A stretch of DNA of 7,022 nt from the NCBI GenBank assembly GCA_025350285.1, contig JANXYE010000663.1, positions 1 through 7,022 on the forward strand, in the 5' to 3' direction. The position numbers and the translations under genes were made by a program. Position 1 is the stretch's first letter. Every line of letters starts with the position of its first letter. The notes below the pieces were generated by a model that was not told the origin of the DNA, searched no databases, and saw nothing but the letters and a program-made list of their open reading frames with translations. Positions 1-5,635 of the stretch are shown piece by piece. The stretch comes from Chloroflexota bacterium. Its GTDB lineage: Bacteria > Chloroflexota > Dehalococcoidia > Tepidiformales > Tepidiformaceae.

Positions 1-112
1 GCGCAACACCGCCGGTCGTCGCGCCGTAGGGGACGCCCGTAAAGCTGTGCACGCCGTTCACCGTTTCGCCGCGGACGTTGCCGGCGGTGGTCAGGACAGT
101 CGGTTCGGACAT
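1..112 (-). CDS. Type-B carboxylesterase, N-terminal fragment (cut by window edge)
   Basis: Only the first 37 codons are inside the window; the gene runs off the left edge. The protein begins MSEPTVLTTAGNVRGETVNG and continues VHSFTGVPYGATTGGVA. This matches the usual opening of the type-B carboxylesterase/para-nitrobenzyl esterase family (PF00135): a beta-hairpin with V-x-G, then the F-x-G-[IV]-P-Y-A/G signature, here FTGVPYG at about residues 24-30. Family members are alpha/beta-hydrolases that cleave carboxylic esters with a Ser-Glu-His triad, but the catalytic residues lie outside this window. The ATG at 112-110 is preceded by a good Shine-Dalgarno (GGAG, minus strand, 123-120) with a 7-nt spacer, which fixes the start. 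The gene is transcribed divergently from the DUF503 gene. The substrate cannot be predicted. Confidence 0.8.
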   Translation of the reverse strand, partial: MSEPTVLTTAGNVRGETVNGVHSFTGVPYGATTGGVA

Positions 113-119
113 CAGTGAA

Positions 120-125
120 CTCCAG
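120..125 (-). promoter_or_regulatory. Shine-Dalgarno of the carboxylesterase gene
   Basis: The minus strand reads CTGGAG here, with GGAG seven bases before the ATG at 112. It contrasts with ruvC and the two right-hand plus-strand genes, which have no such site. Confidence 0.6.
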
Positions 126-253
126 GGTGTCTGTGTATGCAGGTTCTACCACTCCCAGAGCCGGGCCACCACCAGGCGCTGCCCTCGCCCCGATGCAGGA
201 GGCAGCCTCCGCTACGCCAGCGGCCGCAAGGGGGCCGCGACTCCACACGGCCG

Positions 254-262
254 TGGTAGGAT
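254..262 (+). promoter_or_regulatory. Possible extended -10 promoter of the DUF503 gene
   Basis: The sequence TGG-TAGGAT has the TGN extension and a -10-like hexamer (TANNNT). No -35 hexamer is recognisable 17-18 bases upstream. Transcription would start near 269 and give a leader of about 54 bases before the GTG at 323. This is a weak call. Confidence 0.3.
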
Positions 263-322
263 AACCCCGCGAGCCCGGCGCCCACGGCCCGTCCGTGAAT
301 CCAGCCGCGCGCCTCGCCACAC

Positions 323-619
323 GTGAATACCACCTATCTCGCTGTCCTCCGCATCCGCCTCGCCCTGCCTTCCGCGACGCTCAAAGAGAAGCGTTCGATC
401 GTCAAGAGCGTCATCGCCCGGCTGCGCACGCGCTTCAACGCCGCCATCGCCGAAATCGATGACCTCGACGCCGTCTCGTTCGCCACCATCACCGCCGTCT
501 GCATCAGCAACGAAGCGGCCCACGCCAACGCTCAGGCGCAGTCGATCGCGAATGCGATCGAAGAGTGGCGGCTCGATGCGGAGGTGCTGGACGTGAGCAT
601 CGAAGTCATCCCGCTCTAA
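323..619 (+). CDS. DUF503 (YlxP-like) family protein
   Basis: This 98-residue protein fits the DUF503/YlxP family (PF04456) in size (usually 90-100 aa) and along its whole length. It has an N-terminal strand YLAVLRIRLALP, then the family hallmark LKEKRSIVKSVIARLRTRFN at about residues 20-39, and then AAIAEIDDLD. This is followed by a second strand (ATITAVCIS) and a C-terminal helix and strand (IANAIEEW to VLDVSIEVI). The molecular role of the family is not established. In Firmicutes ylxP sits between infB and rbfA, which suggests a link to translation or ribosome maturation, but here its neighbour is ruvC. The start is a GTG with no clear Shine-Dalgarno. The start is chosen because the family begins with the short strand only a few residues before VLR. 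It ends 90 bases before ruvC. Confidence 0.85.
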   Translation: MNTTYLAVLRIRLALPSATLKEKRSIVKSVIARLRTRFNAAIAEIDDLDAVSFATITAVCISNEAAHANAQAQSIANAIEEWRLDAEVLDVSIEVIPL

Positions 620-674
620 ATCCGGCCGTGGCGTCTCTCGTCCAGCCTCCGTCCTCCAGCCGTGACGTGCGCGG

Positions 675-703
675 TTGGGGTTGCGAGCGGGCGGGCCTAA
701 GCT
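675..703 (+). promoter_or_regulatory. Probable ruvC promoter, leaderless arrangement
   Basis: The -35-like hexamer TTGGGG (675-680) and the -10-like hexamer TAAGCT (698-703, pattern TANNNT) are 17 bases apart. Only six bases lie between the -10 box and the ATG at 710, so transcription would begin at or next to the start codon. No Shine-Dalgarno precedes ruvC, which agrees with a leaderless mRNA. Confidence 0.5.
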
Positions 704-709
704 CTCGGC

Positions 710-1198
710 ATGCGCATTCTTGGCATCGACCCGGGGTTGAACGTGACCGGCATCGGAGTCGTCGAGGTGGAGGATGACCACTGCGTCCATCTCCACCACA
801 GCGTCCTGCGGACGCGGCCGAGCGACCCGCTTTCGGCCCGGCTGGTGCTCCTGCGGGATGGGGTGCGCGACGCCGCGAAACACTGGCTCGTCTCCGCCGG
901 GGCGGTTGAATCATCGTTCGTGGCGAACAATGCGCGCAGCGCCCTGCTCCTCGGCCATGCGCGGGCGGCGGCGATCGTCGGCCTGGCCGACGCCGGCGTG
1001 CCCGTTTTCGAATACGCACCGAACCTGGTGAAGCAGACGGTCGCGGGTTATGGCCACGGCGAAAAGTCCCAGGTGGCGATGATGGTGAAGCTCCAGCTCG
1101 GGCTGAAGACGACCCCCACCCCCGCGGACGCCGCCGACGCGCTGGCGATCGCCCTCACGCACTGGGCCCATAGCCGGATCCAGCTACTGGTCCGCTAG
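710..1198 (+). CDS. ruvC: Holliday junction resolvase RuvC
   Basis: RuvC is the endonuclease that cuts four-way DNA junctions symmetrically after RuvAB branch migration, completing recombinational repair. The 162-residue protein has the normal family length (about 160-175 aa). It shows the four acidic catalytic residues of the RNase H-like fold: D7 in GIDPG, E67 in AVESSF, and D140 and D143 in ADAADALAIALTH. The family motif LLGHARAAAI is at about 80-89 and VKQTVAGYGHGEK at 107-119. The start at 710 places the catalytic Asp at position 7, as in E. coli RuvC. ruvA and ruvB, often next to ruvC, do not follow; the next gene is convergent. The gene sits 90 bases after the DUF503 gene and appears to have its own promoter. 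Confidence 0.95.
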   Translation: MRILGIDPGLNVTGIGVVEVEDDHCVHLHHSVLRTRPSDPLSARLVLLRDGVRDAAKHWLVSAGAVESSFVANNARSALLLGHARAAAIVGLADAGVPVFEYAPNLVKQTVAGYGHGEKSQVAMMVKLQLGLKTTPTPADAADALAIALTHWAHSRIQLLVR

Positions 1199-1349
1199 CG
1201 CCGCCAGGATGACAAAGATGCAAGCCTTCTGAGACATCGTACGCTCCTGGCCTGGGTGTTGTGGCGCCCGGATCGAGGACGGGGACCGGCAGGGCATTGC
1301 ATCTTGGCTCCCTGGCCTGTTGGCGGCCAACCGCCTCGATCGCTGCAAG
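1199..1349. repeat. Repeat-rich gap between convergent ruvC and cofC
   Basis: This 151-base stretch contains several short repeats. There is a 9-bp inverted pair (AAGATGCAA 1215-1223 / TTGCATCTT 1297-1305) and an 8-bp inverted pair (GATCGAGG 1271-1278 / CCTCGATC 1334-1341). There is also an imperfect direct repeat, GCTCCTGGCCTG at 1243-1254 and GCTCCCTGGCCTG at 1308-1319. A hairpin GGCGG-CCAA-CCGCC spans 1322-1335. It may serve as a transcription end zone for both genes, but no U-tract is present, so a classical intrinsic terminator cannot be claimed. Confidence 0.45.
1322..1335 (-). terminator. Candidate hairpin downstream of cofC (weak)
   Basis: On the minus strand, 15 bases after the cofC stop codon, the sequence GGCGG-TTGG-CCGCC forms a five-pair GC stem with a four-base loop. 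It is followed by AACAGG rather than a run of T, so termination is uncertain. Confidence 0.25.
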
Positions 1350-2054
1350 TCAGCCGTTGGCCGTTGGCTTCGCCGCGGCGATGCGCTCCCGAATCTTCCA
1401 ACCACGGAGGAGCCGCGCGGCGGTTGTGTGCGCCGCTGACGGCATTGCGAGGAGCGTGAGCAGGTCGTCCGGCGTGTCCAGGTCGAGGGCGAGGCCCGGC
1501 GACTCGACGGCCACGCGCCGCAAACCCGCCGCTTCCGACGCCGCCCAGTGCTTTTCGAAGCTCCCTTTTCCGTACGCGAGCGCGAACAGCCCAGGCGGCC
1601 GCAGGAGCATCGCGTTCGTGCCGCCGTCCGCGCTGCGCACGAGCGTCGCCGAAGGTGCCGGCGCGGCGGCCATTTCCAACTCCCGGATAGCCTCGCCCGT
1701 CGCCAGCGGAAGGTCGGCGTGGATAATCAGGAGCCGCGCATCGCTGGCCTGGGGGAAGGCTGGTTGGAGCCGCAAGAACGCCCCTTCCAGTTCGGCATTC
1801 AGCCCGAGAAACGCTCCCAGTTCGTCCAGCACCAGGGCATCCTCCGGGGAGGCGGCACGCACGCCGGGATCGCTCGTGAGCACCACCGGCCGCCAGCCAG
1901 CGGCCCTCACCGCGGCCACGACGGTTGCGAACGTCGAGAGCGCCAGTTCGCGCCGCTCGTCCGGCGTCAGCAGCCCCGAAAGCCGCCCCTTCGCGCGGTC
2001 CAGCCGGTTCACCGGGATGAGCGCGGGCGGACGGCTATCCACGGACGCGGCCAC
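1350..2054 (-). CDS. cofC: CofC/FbiD-type phospholactate/PEP guanylyltransferase (F420 biosynthesis)
   Basis: CofC (FbiD in actinobacteria) transfers GMP from GTP to a three-carbon phosphate, 2-phospholactate or phosphoenolpyruvate depending on the organism. The product is the donor used by CofD. The 234-residue protein shows the family landmarks: N-terminal IPVNRLDRAKGRLS (13-26), ADLPLATGEA (114-122, metal/nucleotide region), the signature GGTNAMLLRPP (144-154), YGKGSFEKH (161-169), and LDLDTPDDL at 190-198. The start is the GTG at 2054-2052. Its first base is the last base of the cofD stop codon (TAGTG), the typical sign of translational coupling. A second GTG four codons later is possible. 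Residue 16 is Asn where many homologues have Lys. About 25 C-terminal residues beyond the core are Ala/Arg-rich. Which C3 substrate is used cannot be read from the sequence. Confidence 0.9.
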   Translation of the reverse strand: MAASVDSRPPALIPVNRLDRAKGRLSGLLTPDERRELALSTFATVVAAVRAAGWRPVVLTSDPGVRAASPEDALVLDELGAFLGLNAELEGAFLRLQPAFPQASDARLLIIHADLPLATGEAIRELEMAAAPAPSATLVRSADGGTNAMLLRPPGLFALAYGKGSFEKHWAASEAAGLRRVAVESPGLALDLDTPDDLLTLLAMPSAAHTTAARLLRGWKIRERIAAAKPTANG

Positions 2055-2974
2055 TACAGGGCCGCGACGATCGTGCGCGCGAGGGCCGCCTTCTTCTCGT
2101 CGCTCGACATGATCGTGTCCGTCACGAGGCAGCTCATGCCGAGCGCTTCGACGGCGGGCGCGAGCGCCGCATCCCGTTCGTCGATCACCATCAGGTCCAC
2201 GAGGCCCTGATAGATGCGCGCCACGCCGACGGCCGACACCTCGTGGCCCAGCGTCTGTAGCATCTTCGCCGCCGGGCCCTTGACAACTTCCCCGGCGATG
2301 ATCGGGCTGATGGCCACGCGAGTCGCCCGGGAATGGGCGAGCGCATCCCTCAGGCCTGGGACCGCGAGGATGGGGCCGATCGACACAATCGGGTTGCTGG
2401 GCGCAAGGATCACCGCCTTCGCGTCTCGAAGCGCCGCGAGCACACCGGGAGCGGGCGCCGCCTTCTCCGCCCCGGCGAATTCGACCCCGCGCACCTCGAC
2501 ATCCGTGCGCAGCTTTACCATGTAGTCCTGGAACGGGATCTCGCCGTCTGGGCCGATGATGCGCGTGCGGATCGGGTCGTTCGACATCGGGATAATCGTG
2601 CAGCCGAGCCCCCACGCTCTCACAAGTCCGGCCACCACCTCATGCATCGGAATGCCTTCGTGGAGCAAGCGCGTGCGGTGGATGGCCATCGCCAGGTCTT
2701 TATCGCCGAGGTTGAACCAGCGGGCGTAGCCGAAGCGCTCGAGTTGGTCCACGACGGCGAACGAGTCAGCGGTCAGGCCCCAGCCCGTCTCCGGGTTGAC
2801 CGCACCAGCGAGCGCGTAAATGACGATGTCCGTATCGGGCGAGACGTGCAGCCCAAACATCTCAACATCGTCGCCGCTGTTGGAGATGACGGTGATCTCC
2901 GATGGATCGACAACCTGGACGAGGCCCTGGAGGAAGCGCGACGCGCCGACACCGCCAGCGAGCACGGTAAACAT
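2054..2974 (-). CDS. cofD: CofD/FbiA, 2-phospho-L-lactate transferase (F420 biosynthesis)
   Basis: CofD moves the phospholactyl or phosphoenolpyruvyl group from the guanylyl donor made by CofC onto Fo, giving F420-0 or dehydro-F420-0. The 306-residue protein is close to family length. It carries the motifs in order: VLAGGVGASRFLQGL (4-18, nucleotide-binding loop), NSGDD (32-36), SPDTDIVIYALAG (45-57), WFNLGDKDLA (86-95), PMSNDPIRT (129-137), APSNPIVSIGPILAVPG (191-207), SPIIAGEVVKGPAAKM (223-238) and a C-terminal D-rich segment. The ATG at 2974 is preferred: the family starts only a few residues before the GGxGAS loop, and AAAGAG lies 12 bases upstream. A TTG two codons earlier is an alternative. 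The gene begins 9 bases after the membrane protein gene ends and overlaps cofC by one base. The Fo synthase and the glutamate ligase (CofE/FbiB) are not in the window. Confidence 0.95.
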   Translation of the reverse strand: MFTVLAGGVGASRFLQGLVQVVDPSEITVISNSGDDVEMFGLHVSPDTDIVIYALAGAVNPETGWGLTADSFAVVDQLERFGYARWFNLGDKDLAMAIHRTRLLHEGIPMHEVVAGLVRAWGLGCTIIPMSNDPIRTRIIGPDGEIPFQDYMVKLRTDVEVRGVEFAGAEKAAPAPGVLAALRDAKAVILAPSNPIVSIGPILAVPGLRDALAHSRATRVAISPIIAGEVVKGPAAKMLQTLGHEVSAVGVARIYQGLVDLMVIDERDAALAPAVEALGMSCLVTDTIMSSDEKKAALARTIVAAL

Positions 2975-2983
2975 GGGCAATAC

Positions 2984-4453
2984 CTACTCTTTGGTGTTGA
3001 GCATGGAAGTGTTGAGCGCGGGAATATCGAGCACGGGCGCGCCCAGGCTCGCTTCCTTGGCCGGTGAAAGCCGCACCGCAACCCGGCTCCTACGTTCCGC
3101 GGGGATGGCGGCCCGTTCGGCGAGTTCCTTCTGTGAAGCGAATCCGGGGGCTGTCTCCACGGCTACGAAGATGGCCATCAGCAGCCAGATGTACGGTTCA
3201 TCGATGAGCCGCCCTTCGGACTGGCTGTGCAGCACGATCCCAAAGAACGAAACGCCGAGCCAGGCCGCTATCAGGCGATTGTAGGGGTCGGCGGCGTAAA
3301 CGTACTTGCGCACCACCGCGATCCCCAACCGCACCCCGACCAGCGCGAACATGAACGCCCCAATGAGGCCGTTTTCGGCGAGGATCGAGATAAACGAGGT
3401 GTGCGAAAGCGTTGTCCGCGCCCACTCCGGGATGAGGCGGATATACGTGATGAGGAGCGCGTGCTGATAGTTGCCGGACCCCACCCCGTAGATCGGGTTA
3501 TCCTTAAACATCGCCCAGCCGGCCTTGATGAGGAACTCGCGCTGGCCGATGACCTCCACACCGGTGGTCAGTGAACGCACCCGATCCGCGTCCGCGCCGC
3601 CCTGGAGCAGAAGGATAGTGACGAGCGCCGCGAGCGAACCGAAGGCGGCCCCTACGAGCCGTAGCTTCGTCCCCCGCGCGATCGGCGCCAGCACGACCAC
3701 CAAAAACCCGCAGAGCAGCAGCATGATCCAGCCCGAGCGTGAGCCCGTGGCGGCGATGCCAATGACCCCGACGGCCAGGGCCGGGACCGCGAGATAGACC
3801 GTCAGCCGCCGCGGGCCGAGCAAGAGCACCATGCCCGCGGCGAGTGAAAGCGCGATGGCGAAGAATCGCGCCAGGTTGTTTGGGTCGGCGAAGGTCGCAT
3901 TGGAGCGGTACGAGTAGGAATCGGACTGGACGAGGATGCCGCGCCAGTTGAAGAAGCCGGTCCGCTGCGCCACGGCCAGGACGCCGAGAAAGATCGCCGA
4001 GATGAGGAACGCCGCGACGATCCGCTCCATATCCTGGCGCGTTTCGATGAACGCGGGAGCAACGAGAACGAAGGCGACGTACATCGGCAGAATGAGGACA
4101 CTGTTCGGGGCCTTGAGCGAATCGGCCCAGAACAGCCCCAGCGTGATCACGGCGAGCATCCCGGCGAGCGGCAAGACGAGCGACGAATCGGGGACCAACC
4201 TGCGCGGTTCGTGACGGAAGCGGATGACGGCGCAGACGATGGTCAGGACCATCGCGAATTTACCGGGGTTGAGCAGCGCCCTCACGGCCCCGGAGATACC
4301 GTCGCCTCCGAGGGAAGCGAGCGCTTCCGTGTTGAAGTACTCAATCGGAAGGCCGAGGACGACGATCGGGATGAGCCACTTTGGCTCACGCAGGAGGAAG
4401 ACCGCAAGGATGATGGCAGCATCGGCGGCGGCCACGAAGGCGTAATCGGACAT
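2984..4453 (-). CDS. O-antigen ligase/polymerase-like membrane protein (Wzy_C family)
   Basis: This 489-residue polytopic protein looks like the WaaL/Wzy group (PF04932), which joins or polymerises lipid-linked glycans on the outer face of the membrane. Roughly ten to twelve hydrophobic segments are visible, for example at 8-22, 28-37, 66-79, 92-108, 119-133, 146-161, 195-212, 218-235, 241-257, 265-283, 362-381, 396-408 and 421-433. Family marks are ATGSRSGW (235-242) and the large outer loop with QREFLIKAGWAMFKDNPIYG (304-323), VGSGNY (324-329) and SHTSFISILAENGLIGA (350-366). Arg305 and His351 are the likely functional residues. The last 50 residues are a charged cytoplasmic-type tail ending in a short pentad repeat. 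A GAGAGG sequence lies 11 bases before the ATG. It heads the run to cofD and cofC. Ligase and polymerase cannot be told apart by sequence alone. Confidence 0.85.
   Translation of the reverse strand: MSDYAFVAAADAAIILAVFLLREPKWLIPIVVLGLPIEYFNTEALASLGGDGISGAVRALLNPGKFAMVLTIVCAVIRFRHEPRRLVPDSSLVLPLAGMLAVITLGLFWADSLKAPNSVLILPMYVAFVLVAPAFIETRQDMERIVAAFLISAIFLGVLAVAQRTGFFNWRGILVQSDSYSYRSNATFADPNNLARFFAIALSLAAGMVLLLGPRRLTVYLAVPALAVGVIGIAATGSRSGWIMLLLCGFLVVVLAPIARGTKLRLVGAAFGSLAALVTILLLQGGADADRVRSLTTGVEVIGQREFLIKAGWAMFKDNPIYGVGSGNYQHALLITYIRLIPEWARTTLSHTSFISILAENGLIGAFMFALVGVRLGIAVVRKYVYAADPYNRLIAAWLGVSFFGIVLHSQSEGRLIDEPYIWLLMAIFVAVETAPGFASQKELAERAAIPAERRSRVAVRLSPAKEASLGAPVLDIPALNTSMLNTKE
2991..3035 (-). 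repeat. Three imperfect 15-bp tandem repeats at the end of the ligase gene
   Basis: Three 15-base units, all containing GAGC on the plus strand, line up at 2991-3005, 3006-3020 and 3021-3035. They encode the consecutive pentads LDIPA, LNTSM and LNTKE, nearly the final residues of the protein. The last unit also supplies the AAAGAG that may act as the cofD ribosome binding site. Confidence 0.55.
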
Positions 4454-4525
4454 GCCCGTGGAGGCCTCTCTTCGTGAAGCAATTCACATTGACCGGCTTA
4501 CCCGCCACACCTACCATACGGCTCC
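4454..4525. promoter_or_regulatory. Divergent promoter region of the polysaccharide genes
   Basis: These 72 bases separate the start of the ligase-like gene (minus) from the co-polymerase-like gene (plus). The plus-strand promoter is clear (see 4489-4517). No equally good minus-strand promoter was found. The ligase gene has a GAGAGG (minus, 4470-4465) and an 8-bp palindrome GAGGCCTC (4461-4468) near its start. Confidence 0.55.
4489..4517 (+). promoter_or_regulatory. Sigma70-type promoter of the co-polymerase-like gene, leaderless
   Basis: TTGACC (4489-4494) matches the -35 consensus at five of six positions. TACCAT (4512-4517) matches the -10 consensus at four, including the critical T-A-T positions. 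The spacer is the ideal 17 bases. The ATG at 4526 comes eight bases after the -10 box, so the predicted transcription start falls within about two bases of the start codon. No Shine-Dalgarno exists in between. Confidence 0.65.
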
Positions 4526-5617
4526 ATGCCGGGTGTTGCCAGCGGTCTCCAACGGGACGTACGCCTTGTCCGCCGCCGGGCATGGATTTTCATCCCCTTC
4601 CTCATTATTGGCATCTTCATCGCCATCAGCTTCCGCAGCGTCGCGGGCAATGCGAACGCGGTGGCTTCGATGCAGCTCGAAACCGTCGTCCAGGACCTTG
4701 TCCTCGGTGGCGACCGCGGACTGCGCATCTTCGAAGCGCAATCGATGACGGGGGACGCGGAATTCAAGAAAAAGGTCGTCGAGGCGACCGGCAACCAGAA
4801 CTTCGATTACGCCCGCTTCTCGATCGCTCTCACGCCGATCTCCGTCGCGGACGGGGTCTCACGGGGCATCCTCACGGTCTCCATCCAGGACGCGAACAAG
4901 GCCGAGGCCGAGCGCTTGCGGGCGGCCTTCGTGACCGTCTTCAGGGACGAATACACAGCCCAGAACGGCCTTTTCCGCCAGCGCTTCATCTCCAAGAAGC
5001 AGGCCGTAGCCGACCTCGCCGAAAGCGACTTCGAGTCGGCCTCGAGGGCCCTCCGCCAGAGGATCGAAGCGAAGGGCTTACCCTACGACGAGATCCTCCG
5101 TTCGCAGGGCGGCGATGCGACCGTGATCGGCGAACTCAACCGCTTCGAAGGCCGGTACTCCACCGAGCTCGCACAGATAAACGCCGCCCAGGTGGTCAGC
5201 AGCGGCGTCACCGGCGTCCAGGCTTCGGTGATCCTCGGCACGACTGTCGCGAACGATCAGGCGGCGGCCGCCCTCGCCACCCGTAAAGAGATCCTGAACA
5301 GCACGATCGCGCAGATCCGGACGCTGCGCACCTCCCTGTCCGACATTTCGTTCGACAAAGAGACCCTCGGCGAGATCGACCGCATACGCACGCTCGCTTC
5401 AATCAAGAACGAGAGCTACATCCGCCTCAACAACGCGAAGGTCGCCATCACCGGCGCGCAGAGCTCAATCGACACGTCGTTCTCCTTCTCCGGCGGCGTA
5501 GCGGGCACACTTTACGGGCGGATCGCCGTCGCCATCGCCTTCACGATCGTCTTCGGGCTCATCGCCATCTATGGATGGGAGTGGCTCTCGCAGGTCCGTT
5601 CGCAAGCGAAGGAATAG
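4526..5617 (+). CDS. Polysaccharide co-polymerase (Wzz)-like two-TM membrane protein
   Basis: The 363-residue protein has the layout of polysaccharide co-polymerases, which set glycan chain length or organise export. It has a short basic N-terminus (QRDVRLVRRRAW), one TM helix at about 20-36, a long extracytoplasmic domain, a second TM helix at about 331-350 and a short C-terminal tail. The segment 120-185 (DANKAEAERLRAAF onward) and the segment 245-305 are helical, charged and heptad-like, as in the co-polymerase stalk. There is no Walker-type BY-kinase domain after TM2. The Pro-rich motif that usually precedes TM2 in Wzz is absent; the region reads SFSFSGGVAGTLYG instead. The assignment rests on topology and neighbours more than on sharp motifs. 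It is followed 18 bases later by a glycosyltransferase and faces the ligase-like gene, which supports a surface polysaccharide role. Confidence 0.65.
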   Translation: MPGVASGLQRDVRLVRRRAWIFIPFLIIGIFIAISFRSVAGNANAVASMQLETVVQDLVLGGDRGLRIFEAQSMTGDAEFKKKVVEATGNQNFDYARFSIALTPISVADGVSRGILTVSIQDANKAEAERLRAAFVTVFRDEYTAQNGLFRQRFISKKQAVADLAESDFESASRALRQRIEAKGLPYDEILRSQGGDATVIGELNRFEGRYSTELAQINAAQVVSSGVTGVQASVILGTTVANDQAAAALATRKEILNSTIAQIRTLRTSLSDISFDKETLGEIDRIRTLASIKNESYIRLNNAKVAITGAQSSIDTSFSFSGGVAGTLYGRIAVAIAFTIVFGLIAIYGWEWLSQVRSQAKE

Positions 5618-5623
5618 ACGGGT

Positions 5624-5629
5624 TAGGCT
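5624..5629 (+). promoter_or_regulatory. Possible -10 box of the glycosyltransferase gene, leaderless
   Basis: TAGGCT (TANNNT pattern) ends six bases before the ATG at 5636, the same spacing as in ruvC. The best -35 candidate is TTCGCA (5599-5604), with a long 19-base spacer inside the upstream gene, so the promoter is uncertain. Co-transcription with the gene before it is equally possible. Confidence 0.35.
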
Positions 5630-5635
5630 GCATTG

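Larger units (their letters stand above)
113..322. other. Divergent intergenic region, esterase / DUF503
   Basis: These 210 bases separate two divergently transcribed genes and should hold both promoters. I see a 13-bp palindrome (GGAGGCAGCCTCC, 198-210) that could be an operator. There is also a 6-bp all-GC hairpin (GCGGCC 220-225 with GGCCGC 233-238, 7-nt loop). A possible extended -10 box lies at 254-262. No clear minus-strand promoter for the esterase could be picked out. ORFs that cross this region do not resemble known proteins. Confidence 0.5.

Noticed and set aside
212..883. Minus-strand ORF of 223 codons crossing DUF503 and ruvC
   Set aside because: It overlaps two well-supported genes and an intergenic region; no recognisable domain or start signal.
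1261..2112. Long plus-strand ORF (283 codons) opposite cofC
   Set aside because: Low-complexity Ser/Arg/Ala-rich translation with no family motif; it is the antisense shadow of cofC in GC-rich DNA.
2055..2615. N-terminal extension of the cofC frame up to 2615 (421 codons)
   Set aside because: The extension is the out-of-frame shadow of cofD; the CofC family fold begins right after the GTG at 2054, which couples to the cofD stop.
2333..3067. Plus-strand ORF of 244 codons opposite cofD
   Set aside because: Antisense to a gene with all CofD motifs; its translation is rich in Arg, His and Asp and resembles nothing known.
4474..5286. Plus-strand ORF of 270 codons overlapping the co-polymerase-like gene
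   Set aside because: Arg/Pro/Gly-rich shadow frame; the frame starting at 4526 has two proper TM helices and an upstream promoter.
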